NCBI RefSeq assembly: GCF_012034205.1
Contig: NZ_JAATEM010000043.1
Location: 1-44,385 of the forward strand
DNA: 44,385 nucleotides
Direction: 5' to 3'
From: Streptomyces composti
Lineage (GTDB): Bacteria; Actinomycetota; Actinomycetes; Streptomycetales; Streptomycetaceae
Shown: piece by piece, positions 34,032 through 41,298 of the stretch
Position numbering within the stretch: position 1 is the first letter of the stretch
Layout of the letters: every line of letters starts with the position of its first letter
The notes under the pieces: model-generated
Seen by the model: only the letters and a program-made list of their open reading frames with translations
Databases searched by the model: none
What the model was told of the DNA's origin: nothing
Position numbers and translations under genes: made by a program

Positions 34032-34426
34032 GTGGGTTCTTTCTGACGAGGTGGTTGCCGGCCGGTTCGGCAGGGCACGGCGGCCGACGGCCCGCGGGCC
34101 CTGTCGGGCAACGCCGGACGTGGCCGGTGGATCCGGGTGCTGGAGGTCGTGCCTGGCCGCTCTTGCCGGAGGAAAACGCCGACGACCGCCGCGAGTTCGC
34201 GGGAAGGGAGTCGGCGGGCGTATGCGGGGTGAAGGGGGAGACCCTTCCGCGTGACGAACGCCGGTGGATACCGGGGTGGAGCCGGTCCGCCACCGGCGTG
34301 CCTGATGCCCTCGGTCTCCTCAGACTACTCCTCGGCGCGTAAAGGCGGCGTGACAGCAGGTCATCAGTGGCGTGGCAGATGGTGGGCGCCTCCGCGGCAC
34401 CGGCCCGGTCCGACGGCCACCACGTC
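34032..34426. other. 395-base gap upstream of DUF5994 copy 4
   Basis: It holds motif copy B (34307-34334). Nothing gene-like is seen. Confidence 0.4.
34307..34334 (-). promoter_or_regulatory. DUF5994 upstream motif, copy B
   Basis: On the minus strand it reads CGAGGAGTAGTCTGAGGA and ends GAGGGC. It points towards copy 4, about 276 bases from its start, which leaves room for a long leader or an unrecognised upstream start. Confidence 0.55.
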
Positions 34427-36292
34427 TCATGGCGGCGGTACACGCAGGGCGAGCAGAGCCACGTCGTCGGTGCTGCCGGGCGGCAGGTGGGCGAGCACCT
34501 TTCCGCACAGCCTGTCCAGCGGTTCGTCGACGAGAGGGAGGGCGTGCCGGCGCAGCCGGTCCAGGCCCGTGTCGAGGTCGCTGCCCGGTGTCTCGACGAG
34601 CCCGTCCGTATACAGCAGCAGGGTGGAGCCGGGCTCCAGGGGATGCGTGGCGTCCGGTCGGTCCGCGTCGCCGACGGATCCGGTGCCGAGGAGCAGCCCC
34701 TGGCCGGCTTCAAGAAAGCATGCGGTGCCGTCCGGGGAGAGGAGCAGCGGGGGCGGGTGCCCCGCGCTGGCCCAGCGGAGCGTCCACGGTCCCGTGTCCG
34801 GGTCGCCCTCGACGCGGGCGAGGATCAGGGTGGCCAGCGGGACGGTGGTGATGACCGGCATGGCGGCGTCGAGGCGGTCGACGACGGCGCCGGGCGGTCC
34901 CGTGTGGTCCCAGGCCAGCGAACGCAGAATGCCGTGCAGTTGGGCCATACCGGCCGCCGCGGTCAGGTCGTGGCCCACGACGTCACCGATGACCAGGGCG
35001 AGCGCGCCGTCCTTCAGAATGAAGGCGTCGTACCAGTCCCCACCGACCTGCGAGCCCGCAGGTGCGGGCTGGTAGCGGGCGGCCAGCCGGAGATGGCCGT
35101 GCTGCGGCAGCGGGGCGAGCAGGTTGCGCTGCATCGCCTCGGCGACGGCGCGCTGACGGCCGTAGCGGCGGGTGTTGTCGACGACCACGCCGACCCGGCG
35201 GCCGACGTCACTCACAGCCGCCAGGTCGTCCTCGTCGAAGGGATGCGCCGGGTCGGTGCGCACCACCGTCAGCGCCCCGGTGATCCGGTCCCGGGCGCCG
35301 AGCGGCACCGTAACGGCGGAGCTGGCGCCCACCGCCGTCAGAAAGCCATGGTGGAGAGCGGCCAGAGGAGGGTGTCCGGCGGCCGGGGTGACGGCAGCCA
35401 CCCGCTCCTGGAGCACGGATTCGCCCCCGGTCAGCGCACGGCCCAGTGGCGAGTCCTCCCCCTCACCGGCCCCTTCCGCGGCGGGTACGCTCCGGCCCTG
35501 GAATCCGGCGTCCCGTCCCTCCGGACCGGTCACCGTCACCCGGTGGACCTCGCCGGAACCGGTCCGCAGGTCCACTGCGGCCCAGTCGGCCAGACGGGGC
35601 ACGAGCAGCCGCACCAGGCGGGCCAGCGCCTCGTCGGTCTCCAGAGTCTGCCCCAGGACGTCCGTGATCTCCGCGACCAGGGACAGCCGCTCGTTGAGGT
35701 CCTCCAAGGCGCGCGTGCGCGCCGTTCGCTCCCGATGGACGCGGCGGTCCCCCGTGGCGTCCGTGAACAGCAATGCCATGCCTTGCACGGAGCCGTCCTC
35801 CGTCAAGGGGGACGCGGACCAGGAGACAGCCAGCAGACGACCGTCACCGCGCAGATACGTGCCGCCCTCCCCTCGCGCCCCCTGCCCCTCGGCCAGCGCG
35901 TGGAGCAGTGGGCACCGGTCTCGCGGCACCTTGTTGCCGTCCGCGTCCCGGTGCAGCAGATCGTGTGCGTCGGCGCCCCGCATCGCGGCGGCGGTGCGGC
36001 CCAGCAGCCGCTCGGCCGCCGGGTTCGCGGCGATCACCCGTCCGGCTGTGTCCAGCACCAGCACCGCCGTGCCCAGCCGCTCGACGACCTGCCGCCAGAA
36101 ACCCGGTTCGTCCGCCGGCCACGGCCCCACGTCATCACCCACCGCATCGCGCACGGACCCTCCAGTGGCTGCCTTCCCGTCGATGGTGCTCCGACGCGGC
36201 CCTGCTCGCACGGCACCGGGGCAGTCGGCGCACACCGCGCGGGCACGGCCCACGGGCCAGCCAGGTATGTCCGGACCAGGGGCAGTCGTCAT
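34427..36292 (-). CDS. PAS-GAF-SpoIIE serine/threonine phosphatase
   Basis: A 621-residue protein from ATG 36292. The PAS domain is at about residues 66-180 (LGTAVLVLDTAGRVIAANPA, then PVPRDRCP-like heme-free pocket residues). A coiled linker leads to a GAF domain at about 200-370. The PP2C/SpoIIE phosphatase domain starts at about 375 with VGGDWYDAF and GDVVGHDLTAA, and ends TDDVALLALRV, the standard metal-binding Asp positions. Such proteins dephosphorylate anti-sigma-factor antagonists in partner-switching pathways of Streptomyces. No kinase or antagonist gene is adjacent. The N-terminal about 60 residues have three Cys and no known domain. Confidence 0.9.
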   Translation of the reverse strand: MTTAPGPDIPGWPVGRARAVCADCPGAVRAGPRRSTIDGKAATGGSVRDAVGDDVGPWPADEPGFWRQVVERLGTAVLVLDTAGRVIAANPAAERLLGRTAAAMRGADAHDLLHRDADGNKVPRDRCPLLHALAEGQGARGEGGTYLRGDGRLLAVSWSASPLTEDGSVQGMALLFTDATGDRRVHRERTARTRALEDLNERLSLVAEITDVLGQTLETDEALARLVRLLVPRLADWAAVDLRTGSGEVHRVTVTGPEGRDAGFQGRSVPAAEGAGEGEDSPLGRALTGGESVLQERVAAVTPAAGHPPLAALHHGFLTAVGASSAVTVPLGARDRITGALTVVRTDPAHPFDEDDLAAVSDVGRRVGVVVDNTRRYGRQRAVAEAMQRNLLAPLPQHGHLRLAARYQPAPAGSQVGGDWYDAFILKDGALALVIGDVVGHDLTAAAGMAQLHGILRSLAWDHTGPPGAVVDRLDAAMPVITTVPLATLILARVEGDPDTGPWTLRWASAGHPPPLLLSPDGTACFLEAGQGLLLGTGSVGDADRPDATHPLEPGSTLLLYTDGLVETPGSDLDTGLDRLRRHALPLVDEPLDRLCGKVLAHLPPGSTDDVALLALRVPPP

Positions 36293-36892
36293 CCCGCTGT
36301 CTGTCCAGACGCAGTGTCTCCCGGGCGGTTGGTCGGCTCGTCTCCGGCGAGCCGTACTCAGCGCCGTCCTCGCCCCGGTCCGCGAGGAGCGCAGCTCCGC
36401 CCGGGCACGGGCGTCGGATGCTCAGGACCACGGACGCGGCCAGGACCGTGACGAGGACGGCGAGGCCAGCAGGTGGCGGGATCCCCGGGATGCTGCTCGA
36501 TGAAGGCGTCGTCGCCGACCGTCAGGACGGCGAGCACACTGTTTACGGCTACGACGGTGTTGCAGCGGCTGACGGGCTGGCCACGATGGTGACAGTCAAA
36601 GCCTCGGCGGTCGTGGGGGAGGAAGCCCGTCCCGAGTCGGGACAAGAGGTTTGTCCCGAGTCGGGACATGACGCCCGTCCCGAAAAGGGACAACCAGAAA
36701 CCCCGCAGAACAGTTCGGAGCCGCGCGCATGCTCAGCAGGATCCGCCCGCTGTCCGGCCCCCTCGCCGCGCCGGTCCCACAGGAGCTGAACCGTGACGCG
36801 GCGGTCGGAAACGAGCCGCGAAGGGAGGGCCGATCGACGCCGTAGGAAGCCCGGCGGTTGCGCAGGCCGACTTGAATGGCAGTCCCGTGCGA
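36293..36892. other. 600-base gap holding an iteron-like array
   Basis: Apart from the GTCCCGA palindromes, only fragments are visible. One is a membrane-helix-like stretch on the minus strand near 36.43 kb (GLAVLVTVLAASVVLSI) with no usable start, suggesting a decayed small membrane gene. Confidence 0.45.
36629..36691. repeat. three GTCCCGA-N-TCGGGAC palindromes at 24-bp spacing
   Basis: GTCCCGAGTCGGGAC is at 36629-36643 and 36653-36667, and GTCCCGAAAAGGGAC at 36677-36691. The period is exactly 24 bases. Two copies are perfect 7-bp-arm dyads; the third keeps the outer 5 bp. It looks like an operator array or iterons. Confidence 0.75.
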
Positions 36893-37258
36893 CTACTTCA
36901 GAGCGTCCTCGATCGCCTCGAAGATGTCCGCGTCGGTCTCCTTCTGCCAGTCGGGCAGGGCAGCCCAGTCGGCGACATAGCCCGGCTTCGGGTTCTCGAA
37001 GTGCTTGTACATCTGCGCGGTCCAGCAGGTGGCGACAAAGCGGCTCTTCTGCTCGCGGGTGAGGCGGGAGGCGTGGCGGTCGCTGAGGTCGAGGAACTGG
37101 CGCACCTGGTCGTGGACGGCGCCGGCGGCCTGGCGCTCCCACTCGGGTGTCTCTTCCCAGGGGGTGACGTAACCGGGCTTGGGCTCGCCGGGGAAGTGCT
37201 TGCGCACTCCGGTGATCCAAGCCTCGCGGAACAGTCGGGCGCCCTCGGACTGCGACAT
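36893..37258 (-). CDS. hypothetical protein with internal duplication
   Basis: A 121-residue protein from ATG 37258, with AGGGGAAGG directly upstream. Two related halves are seen: KHFPGEPKPGYVTPWEETPEW and KHFENPKPGYVADWAALPDW share K-HF--PKPGYV--W---P-W. The spacing between them is about 70 residues. It is soluble and acidic. It follows the XRE-TPR gene by 14 bases on the same strand, so it is probably co-transcribed and could be a partner or target of that regulator. The family is not recognised. Confidence 0.72.
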   Translation of the reverse strand: MSQSEGARLFREAWITGVRKHFPGEPKPGYVTPWEETPEWERQAAGAVHDQVRQFLDLSDRHASRLTREQKSRFVATCWTAQMYKHFENPKPGYVADWAALPDWQKETDADIFEAIEDALK

Positions 37259-37272
37259 GCCTTCCCCTCTCG

Positions 37273-38529
37273 TCACGTCGTGCACAGTGCGTCGATCTCG
37301 GCGCCCAGCTCCGCCACACGAGCGTCGCGGGTGAGCGGGCCGAGGCCGGTTCGTAACCCCAGAAGCTTACGGGCGACGTAACCCGAGGAGGTCGTGCGGG
37401 CGAGTCGCAGCGCCTCCCCGCTGTAGGCGATTACTTGGTCGGGGTCCTGGCGCCGGGCGCCGACGGCCGCGAGGTCGGTCAGGACCGCACCGCGTCGGCG
37501 GAAGGACTGGCCGGAAGCGAGGATGTCCTGGCTGAGCGCGCTGCTGAGTGCCTTCTCGGCGAGGTCGAGGCGACCGAGCTGGAGGTAGCGCGCGCCACGC
37601 TCTTCTGCGAGGCGGGAGCCGTCGAAACGCAGCCAGCCACCGTTGTGGGCCGCCCCGCTCAGGCCGGTCACCTTCTCCGCCTCGTCCAAGGCGCGTTCGC
37701 AGGCGGAGAGGTCGCCGAGGCCGGCGTACGCCTCGGCCTGGACGGCAGCGACCCAGTAGCGGGTGGACAGGGAACCGTCCCCGCGCCTTGCCACCTTCTC
37801 TGCGGCCGACAGCGCGCCGACCGCGTCGGCGTACCGGCGTTCGTACAGATCGACGTAGGCGTGGCGGACGAGGGCACACGCCCACAGGTCGTAGGACTTC
37901 GCCTCCTGGCTGGCAGAGGCGGCGAGCGTGTAGGAGGCGGCGGCGTCGGTGTAGCGGTTGCCGTCGAAGGCCAGTTCTCCGGCGAGCTGGAAGAGGTCAC
38001 CGGCCGCGCCGCACAGGGCCTGTGCTTCGACCTCGGGCCGTCCGCCGAGGGTCTCGTTCAGGGCGGTGAGCTGGTCGCGGACGACCGGGTAGACGGAACG
38101 CTTGGCGCGGGCGAGTTGGTAGACCTGCCACAGGTGTCCGTTCATGCGCAGGAAGTCATCGGACATCCCGCGCAGCGCGCCCTCCGCGAGGGCTGCGCCC
38201 TCATCGGGGGGCAGGGCCACCAGGGCACTGGTGACGGTGATGGCGCGCAGGAACTGGCGTCGGATCATGTCGTCGAGGTCCCCTGAGCCATGGTGGTCGC
38301 GAGGCGGCGGCCCTGCCGACTCCGGTCGGACTGCTTGTGGCTGTCCCACCAACGCGTCGAGTTCGTCAAGGTCGAGGTGGAGCAGCTCGGCCAGCCGTGG
38401 TCTCAGCGGCGGCTGCGGCGTGGTGGTGCGGCCTTCCCAGCGGCCGACGGTTCGTCGGTCCACGCCGAGGGCGTGCGCGAGCTCTTCCTGACTGTAGCCC
38501 AGCGCCCTGCGCCTCTCCGCAAGCCCCAT
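37273..38529 (-). CDS. XRE-family HTH regulator with TPR-like C-terminus
   Basis: A 418-residue protein from ATG 38529. The HTH is at residues 2-60 (ERRRALGYSQEELAHALGVD, then RTVGRWEGRTTTPQP). The rest is helical repeats of TPR type (AASYTLAASASQEAKSYDLW, ARYLQLGRLDLAEKALSSAL). This is the common Streptomyces regulator on mobile and accessory loci. A partner gene follows, and a chain of small genes diverges from it across 155 bases. A 20-bp dyad in that gap is a candidate binding site. Confidence 0.85.
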   Translation of the reverse strand: MGLAERRRALGYSQEELAHALGVDRRTVGRWEGRTTTPQPPLRPRLAELLHLDLDELDALVGQPQAVRPESAGPPPRDHHGSGDLDDMIRRQFLRAITVTSALVALPPDEGAALAEGALRGMSDDFLRMNGHLWQVYQLARAKRSVYPVVRDQLTALNETLGGRPEVEAQALCGAAGDLFQLAGELAFDGNRYTDAAASYTLAASASQEAKSYDLWACALVRHAYVDLYERRYADAVGALSAAEKVARRGDGSLSTRYWVAAVQAEAYAGLGDLSACERALDEAEKVTGLSGAAHNGGWLRFDGSRLAEERGARYLQLGRLDLAEKALSSALSQDILASGQSFRRRGAVLTDLAAVGARRQDPDQVIAYSGEALRLARTTSSGYVARKLLGLRTGLGPLTRDARVAELGAEIDALCTT

Positions 38530-38638
38530 GCCGCCCCCTTTCCACGCATCAACCCGCGTCTAACCCGACGGCACCGGGCTGTCCCAGGACTGGCCCGTGG
38601 ATGCCGTGGTCTGCGCCAACGCGAGCCGCTTTTCTGGA

Positions 38639-38658
38639 CGTTGTCAGAAACGACAACG
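38639..38658. promoter_or_regulatory. dyad CGTTGTC-N6-GACAACG
   Basis: A perfect 7-bp-arm inverted repeat with spacer AGAAAC, ending 26 bases before ATG 38685. It sits between the XRE-TPR gene and the small-gene chain. Candidate operator for the regulator. Confidence 0.5.
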
Positions 38659-38684
38659 GTGGAGGCCGGAGAAGGGGTGCGGAC

Positions 38685-39056
38685 ATGGCAGCAGGAAGCG
38701 TCACGTCGTCCGAGGTGGCTGGAGCGTCGATTGTCCTGGAGGCGGTCGACGAGGCCGTGGAGACAGCGCTGGCCATCCGGCTGTCGATGCCCGAGCGCCC
38801 GGTGATCGACGCCACGACCCGAGACCTGGTCAGCCACCTGAGAGTGCTGATGGCCGAGGAACTCGGCTTTGACGAGGACCCGGCCGTCCAGGCGCTGTTC
38901 CGGGAGGGCTACCGGGTCCTCGACCTGACGCGTCGGCCGACGGAGCAGTCCCCCCACTTCATCGCCTACCAGTACATGCGCGACGTCGGCGCGCTGACCA
39001 GACGCTTCGCCGACGTCTACCGCGCGACCCGGAAGAAGGACCAGAACGATGGCTGA
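38685..39056 (+). CDS. hypothetical protein (perhaps DUF6415-like)
   Basis: A 123-residue helical protein from ATG 38685. Its middle (RDLVSHLRVLMAEE, then DPAVQALFREGYRVLDLTRR) and end (YQYMRDVGALTRRFADVYRA) follow the spacing of DUF6415-type proteins found near Streptomyces XRE regulators, but this is a weak match. It is the first of four overlapping small genes and overlaps the next by eight bases. Confidence 0.65.
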   Translation: MAAGSVTSSEVAGASIVLEAVDEAVETALAIRLSMPERPVIDATTRDLVSHLRVLMAEELGFDEDPAVQALFREGYRVLDLTRRPTEQSPHFIAYQYMRDVGALTRRFADVYRATRKKDQNDG

Positions 39057-39198
39057 CCAAACCCCGGCCGAGCCGCCGGTGTGCCGGATCGGCGCCACCC
39101 TGCCCGACCAGGAACGAGCACGACGCGTCTTCGTCGGCCGACCTGGCCTCGCGCCGACCGTGGGGCAACAGTGTGGCAAGGACCAGGGCGCGCGGTGA
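39049..39198 (+). CDS. 49-aa hypothetical protein in a coupled chain
   Basis: It runs from ATG 39049 and overlaps the previous gene by eight bases. It has a polar start (MADQTPAEPPVCRIGATLPD), two Cys, and a basic end, and resembles no known family. Coupling by overlap on both sides supports real translation. Its stop is part of GTGA with the next gene's start. Confidence 0.5.
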   Translation: MADQTPAEPPVCRIGATLPDQERARRVFVGRPGLAPTVGQQCGKDQGAR

Positions 39199-39287
39199 AA
39201 GGCCAGGTCACGGCTCAGGTCATGTACATCGCGTGCGTCATGGTGCTCGGGGGATCGATCGTGGTGGCGGTGTCCCGGGGATGGTGA
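39195..39287 (+). CDS. 30-aa membrane peptide in a coupled chain
   Basis: It runs from GTG 39195 and overlaps the preceding stop by four bases. Nearly the whole product is one hydrophobic helix (QVMYIACVMVLGGSIVVAVS). It could act as a small membrane peptide or as a translational link. Confidence 0.45.
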   Translation: MKGQVTAQVMYIACVMVLGGSIVVAVSRGW

Positions 39288-39406
39288 GCCGGCGGCGCAG
39301 CAGGCGAGGTCGCCCCTATGGCTGGCGGCAGTGGCTGCCGTCGGCCCTGATCATCGTCTCTACTACCCCGGTCGCCTGGGCTCTGTGGCACCTCGCCCCC
39401 GACTGA
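39281..39406 (+). CDS. 41-aa membrane peptide in a coupled chain
   Basis: It runs from ATG 39281 and overlaps the preceding gene by seven bases. A strongly basic N-terminus (VSRRRSRRGRPYGWRQW) is followed by one membrane helix (LPSALIIVSTTPVAWALWHL), giving an inside-positive topology. It is the last of the chain and lies 233 bases before the RiPP precursor gene. Confidence 0.45.
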   Translation: MVSRRRSRRGRPYGWRQWLPSALIIVSTTPVAWALWHLAPD

Positions 39407-39440
39407 GAGAGACCACCGGTCCACTCCGGACCTACCGACT

Positions 39441-39525
39441 CCCGCTCTGGCCGAGCGAGCCCTCGGGAAGACCCGGTCCCCACCGGGGAAGGGCTCAGCC
39501 GCTCTCTCCCCTCGGCCAGAGCGGG
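39441..39525 (+). promoter_or_regulatory. long-range 15-bp inverted repeat enclosing a hairpin
   Basis: CCCGCTCTGGCCGAG at 39441-39455 and its perfect complement at 39511-39525 enclose 55 bases that themselves contain CCCGGT-N4-ACCGGG. It is placed between the small-gene chain and the precursor gene. It could be a terminator for the former or a structured leader of the RiPP transcript. Confidence 0.6.
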
Positions 39526-39639
39526 CCCCCACCCAACGAGCTCCCGTCCAGTTCGCCGTGAACGCCGGCGGCAGGGACGGGTCCGGGCTCCGCAGCTCGC
39601 GGGGCCCGTCCACCCACTCCGCAGGAGGAAGGAACAGCC

Positions 39640-39756
39640 ATGATCATCGACGAACTCTTCACGGGAGACCTGGTCACCGGCGTCCCCAGCATGGACGCGG
39701 CGCTGCTCGACAAGATGCCCGGCGGCGGCGACAACAACGGCGACCACTGCAGCTGA
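39640..39756 (+). CDS. candidate RiPP precursor peptide, 38 aa
   Basis: From ATG 39640, with AGGAGG at 39623-39628 and GGAAGGAA closer in. The acidic-hydrophobic N-terminal part (MIIDELFTGDLVTGVPSMDA, then ALLDKMP) looks like a leader; GGGDNNGDHCS looks like a small core with two Asp, two Asn, one Cys and one His. A core starting at the first Gly would have Asp at position 8, a ring size used for lactams in lasso peptides. An ATP-dependent amide-forming enzyme and a methyltransferase follow. A hairpin directly after the gene would favour precursor over enzymes. The class is not one I recognise. Confidence 0.7.
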   Translation: MIIDELFTGDLVTGVPSMDAALLDKMPGGGDNNGDHCS

Positions 39757-39769
39757 CCGGCCGGTGAAC

Positions 39770-39804
39770 GCGGCGGAGCAGGGCCTGGCGTCCTGCTCCG
39801 CCGC
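39770..39804 (+). terminator. 13-bp attenuator-type hairpin after the precursor gene
   Basis: GCGGCGGAGCAGG and CCTGCTCCGCCGC form a perfect stem with a 9-base loop, 13 bases after the precursor stop and 21 bases before the synthetase start. It is a likely partial terminator. Confidence 0.75.
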
Positions 39805-39825
39805 TCCGTAGAGGAGGGGAGCGGA

Positions 39826-41298
39826 GTGCTCTCGTTTCGTGTGCGACTGGCAGACACCCGGGACGCCGGCTGGCGATGGGACACAGACCGCTGGGTCAAG
39901 GGGGAGAGCTGGATCCGACCCGCTCACGCAACCGTCCTGGTCGCGGACCTCATACCGGGCGACGGATCGAGCGTCTGTGTGCTGGTGCGGGAAGACAGAG
40001 ACGGTGAAGCCGACTACACGTCGCTGCTCGTCCGGCCCGACGAGATCCAGGTCTCGGCGGGAATGCTGGGTACCGTCCCGCTGTACCTCACAGCTGTCGG
40101 CGACGAGATCTTCGGGTCCTGGGACATCGTCGACCTCCGGCCGCACCTGCGACCTGACCAGCTCAATCCACGAGCGGTCGCCCGCACCTTGAGCCGCCAA
40201 CACCGCTACAGCACCGACACCCTCTTCGACGGCGTGTACCGACTCACCGAACGCGCTACCGCGGTCTTCACGCCGGCAGGGCTCTCCATCCTCTACCCCG
40301 AGCCCGCCCAACACGTCCTGGAACCCCGCAGCCTCCGTAGCGGAGTGGACCCCGTGACCGTGTTCGACGCACTGCTCACCGAGGCCGTGGCCGAGTGGCG
40401 ATCGACGGCCGGCCGCGTCGGCGTCGAGGTGTCAGGCGGAGCGGACTCGGCCAACGTGGCACTGTCCGCCGTCGCGGCCGGATTCGGCTCCGTGCACACC
40501 ATGGGGCTGCTCATGGGCGGCCGGATCGGCCAGCTCCAGCGAGACCGGCGCCGCTCACTGGTGGATCACCTGGGGTTGCGGGACACCGCCGTGCCGGCGA
40601 TGCAGCACCCGCCCTTCGTGCCTGGTGGCGTGAGGGAACGCAGACGGCCGCACGATCCGGCAGGCGCCTTCTACCAGGAAGCGTTCGACGTCGTGCGCGG
40701 GCACGTGGCCGCACACGGCTGCGAGCTGATCTTCACAGGTGGCGGCGGGGACGAGGTCAACGCCCACCACTCGCGTACGGAAGCCGGACTCCCGCCGATG
40801 GAGCCGGTGCCATGGCTCGGCGACAAGGCCACCGCGGCGCTGGCCCAGGTGAACGAGAACCTCGCTCCCATCCCGGTCCTGCCTGTGCCGACGCTCATGG
40901 CATTCGGCCTGCACAATCCGGCGTACGTGAGACTCGGTATCTGGCCGGTGGCCCCGCTCGTCCACCCCCGGATGATCCGCTTCATGGAACAGCTGCCGTA
41001 CGAGTACAAACGCGACAAGAGGATGTTCCGCGACCGACTTCGGCGGACGGGTCTGCCCGAGTCCGTCGCGGCTCCGACCGAGCCGGAGAACTTCCTCGCG
41101 GTCATGGAGTCGGGACTGCGCACCTACGGGCTCCCTCTCCTGGACGAGATGCTGACCGATTCCCTGCTGATCGATCTCGGCTACGTTGATGCCGACGCCC
41201 TCAGCCGGGCCCGCGACCACGCCGAGCGGACTCCCGCGGTGCCCGACCTGCTGTGCGACACACTCGCCCTGGAAGTCGGACTGCGGAGCCTCGCATGA
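39826..41298 (+). CDS. asparagine-synthetase-like amide-forming enzyme (RiPP)
   Basis: A 490-residue protein from GTG 39826, with GAGGAGGGGA five bases upstream. The N-terminal about 150 residues are a glutaminase-like fold, but the start reads MLSFRVRLADT, so the nucleophilic Cys2 is absent. The synthetase domain has the PP-loop SGGADS (about 203-208) and, later, FTGGGGDE. This combination is found in enzymes that activate a carboxylate with ATP and use an internal amine, such as lasso cyclases and beta-lactam synthetases. It probably forms an amide bond in the precursor peptide. No RRE-containing leader-binding protein or leader peptidase gene is next to it. The methyltransferase overlaps its stop. 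Confidence 0.85.
   Translation: MLSFRVRLADTRDAGWRWDTDRWVKGESWIRPAHATVLVADLIPGDGSSVCVLVREDRDGEADYTSLLVRPDEIQVSAGMLGTVPLYLTAVGDEIFGSWDIVDLRPHLRPDQLNPRAVARTLSRQHRYSTDTLFDGVYRLTERATAVFTPAGLSILYPEPAQHVLEPRSLRSGVDPVTVFDALLTEAVAEWRSTAGRVGVEVSGGADSANVALSAVAAGFGSVHTMGLLMGGRIGQLQRDRRRSLVDHLGLRDTAVPAMQHPPFVPGGVRERRRPHDPAGAFYQEAFDVVRGHVAAHGCELIFTGGGGDEVNAHHSRTEAGLPPMEPVPWLGDKATAALAQVNENLAPIPVLPVPTLMAFGLHNPAYVRLGIWPVAPLVHPRMIRFMEQLPYEYKRDKRMFRDRLRRTGLPESVAAPTEPENFLAVMESGLRTYGLPLLDEMLTDSLLIDLGYVDADALSRARDHAERTPAVPDLLCDTLALEVGLRSLA

Noticed and set aside
39640..41298. Standard lasso peptide cluster
   Set aside because: No leader-binding or leader-peptidase (B) gene nearby and no conserved Thr at position -2 of the presumed core; only the cyclase-like fold is shared.
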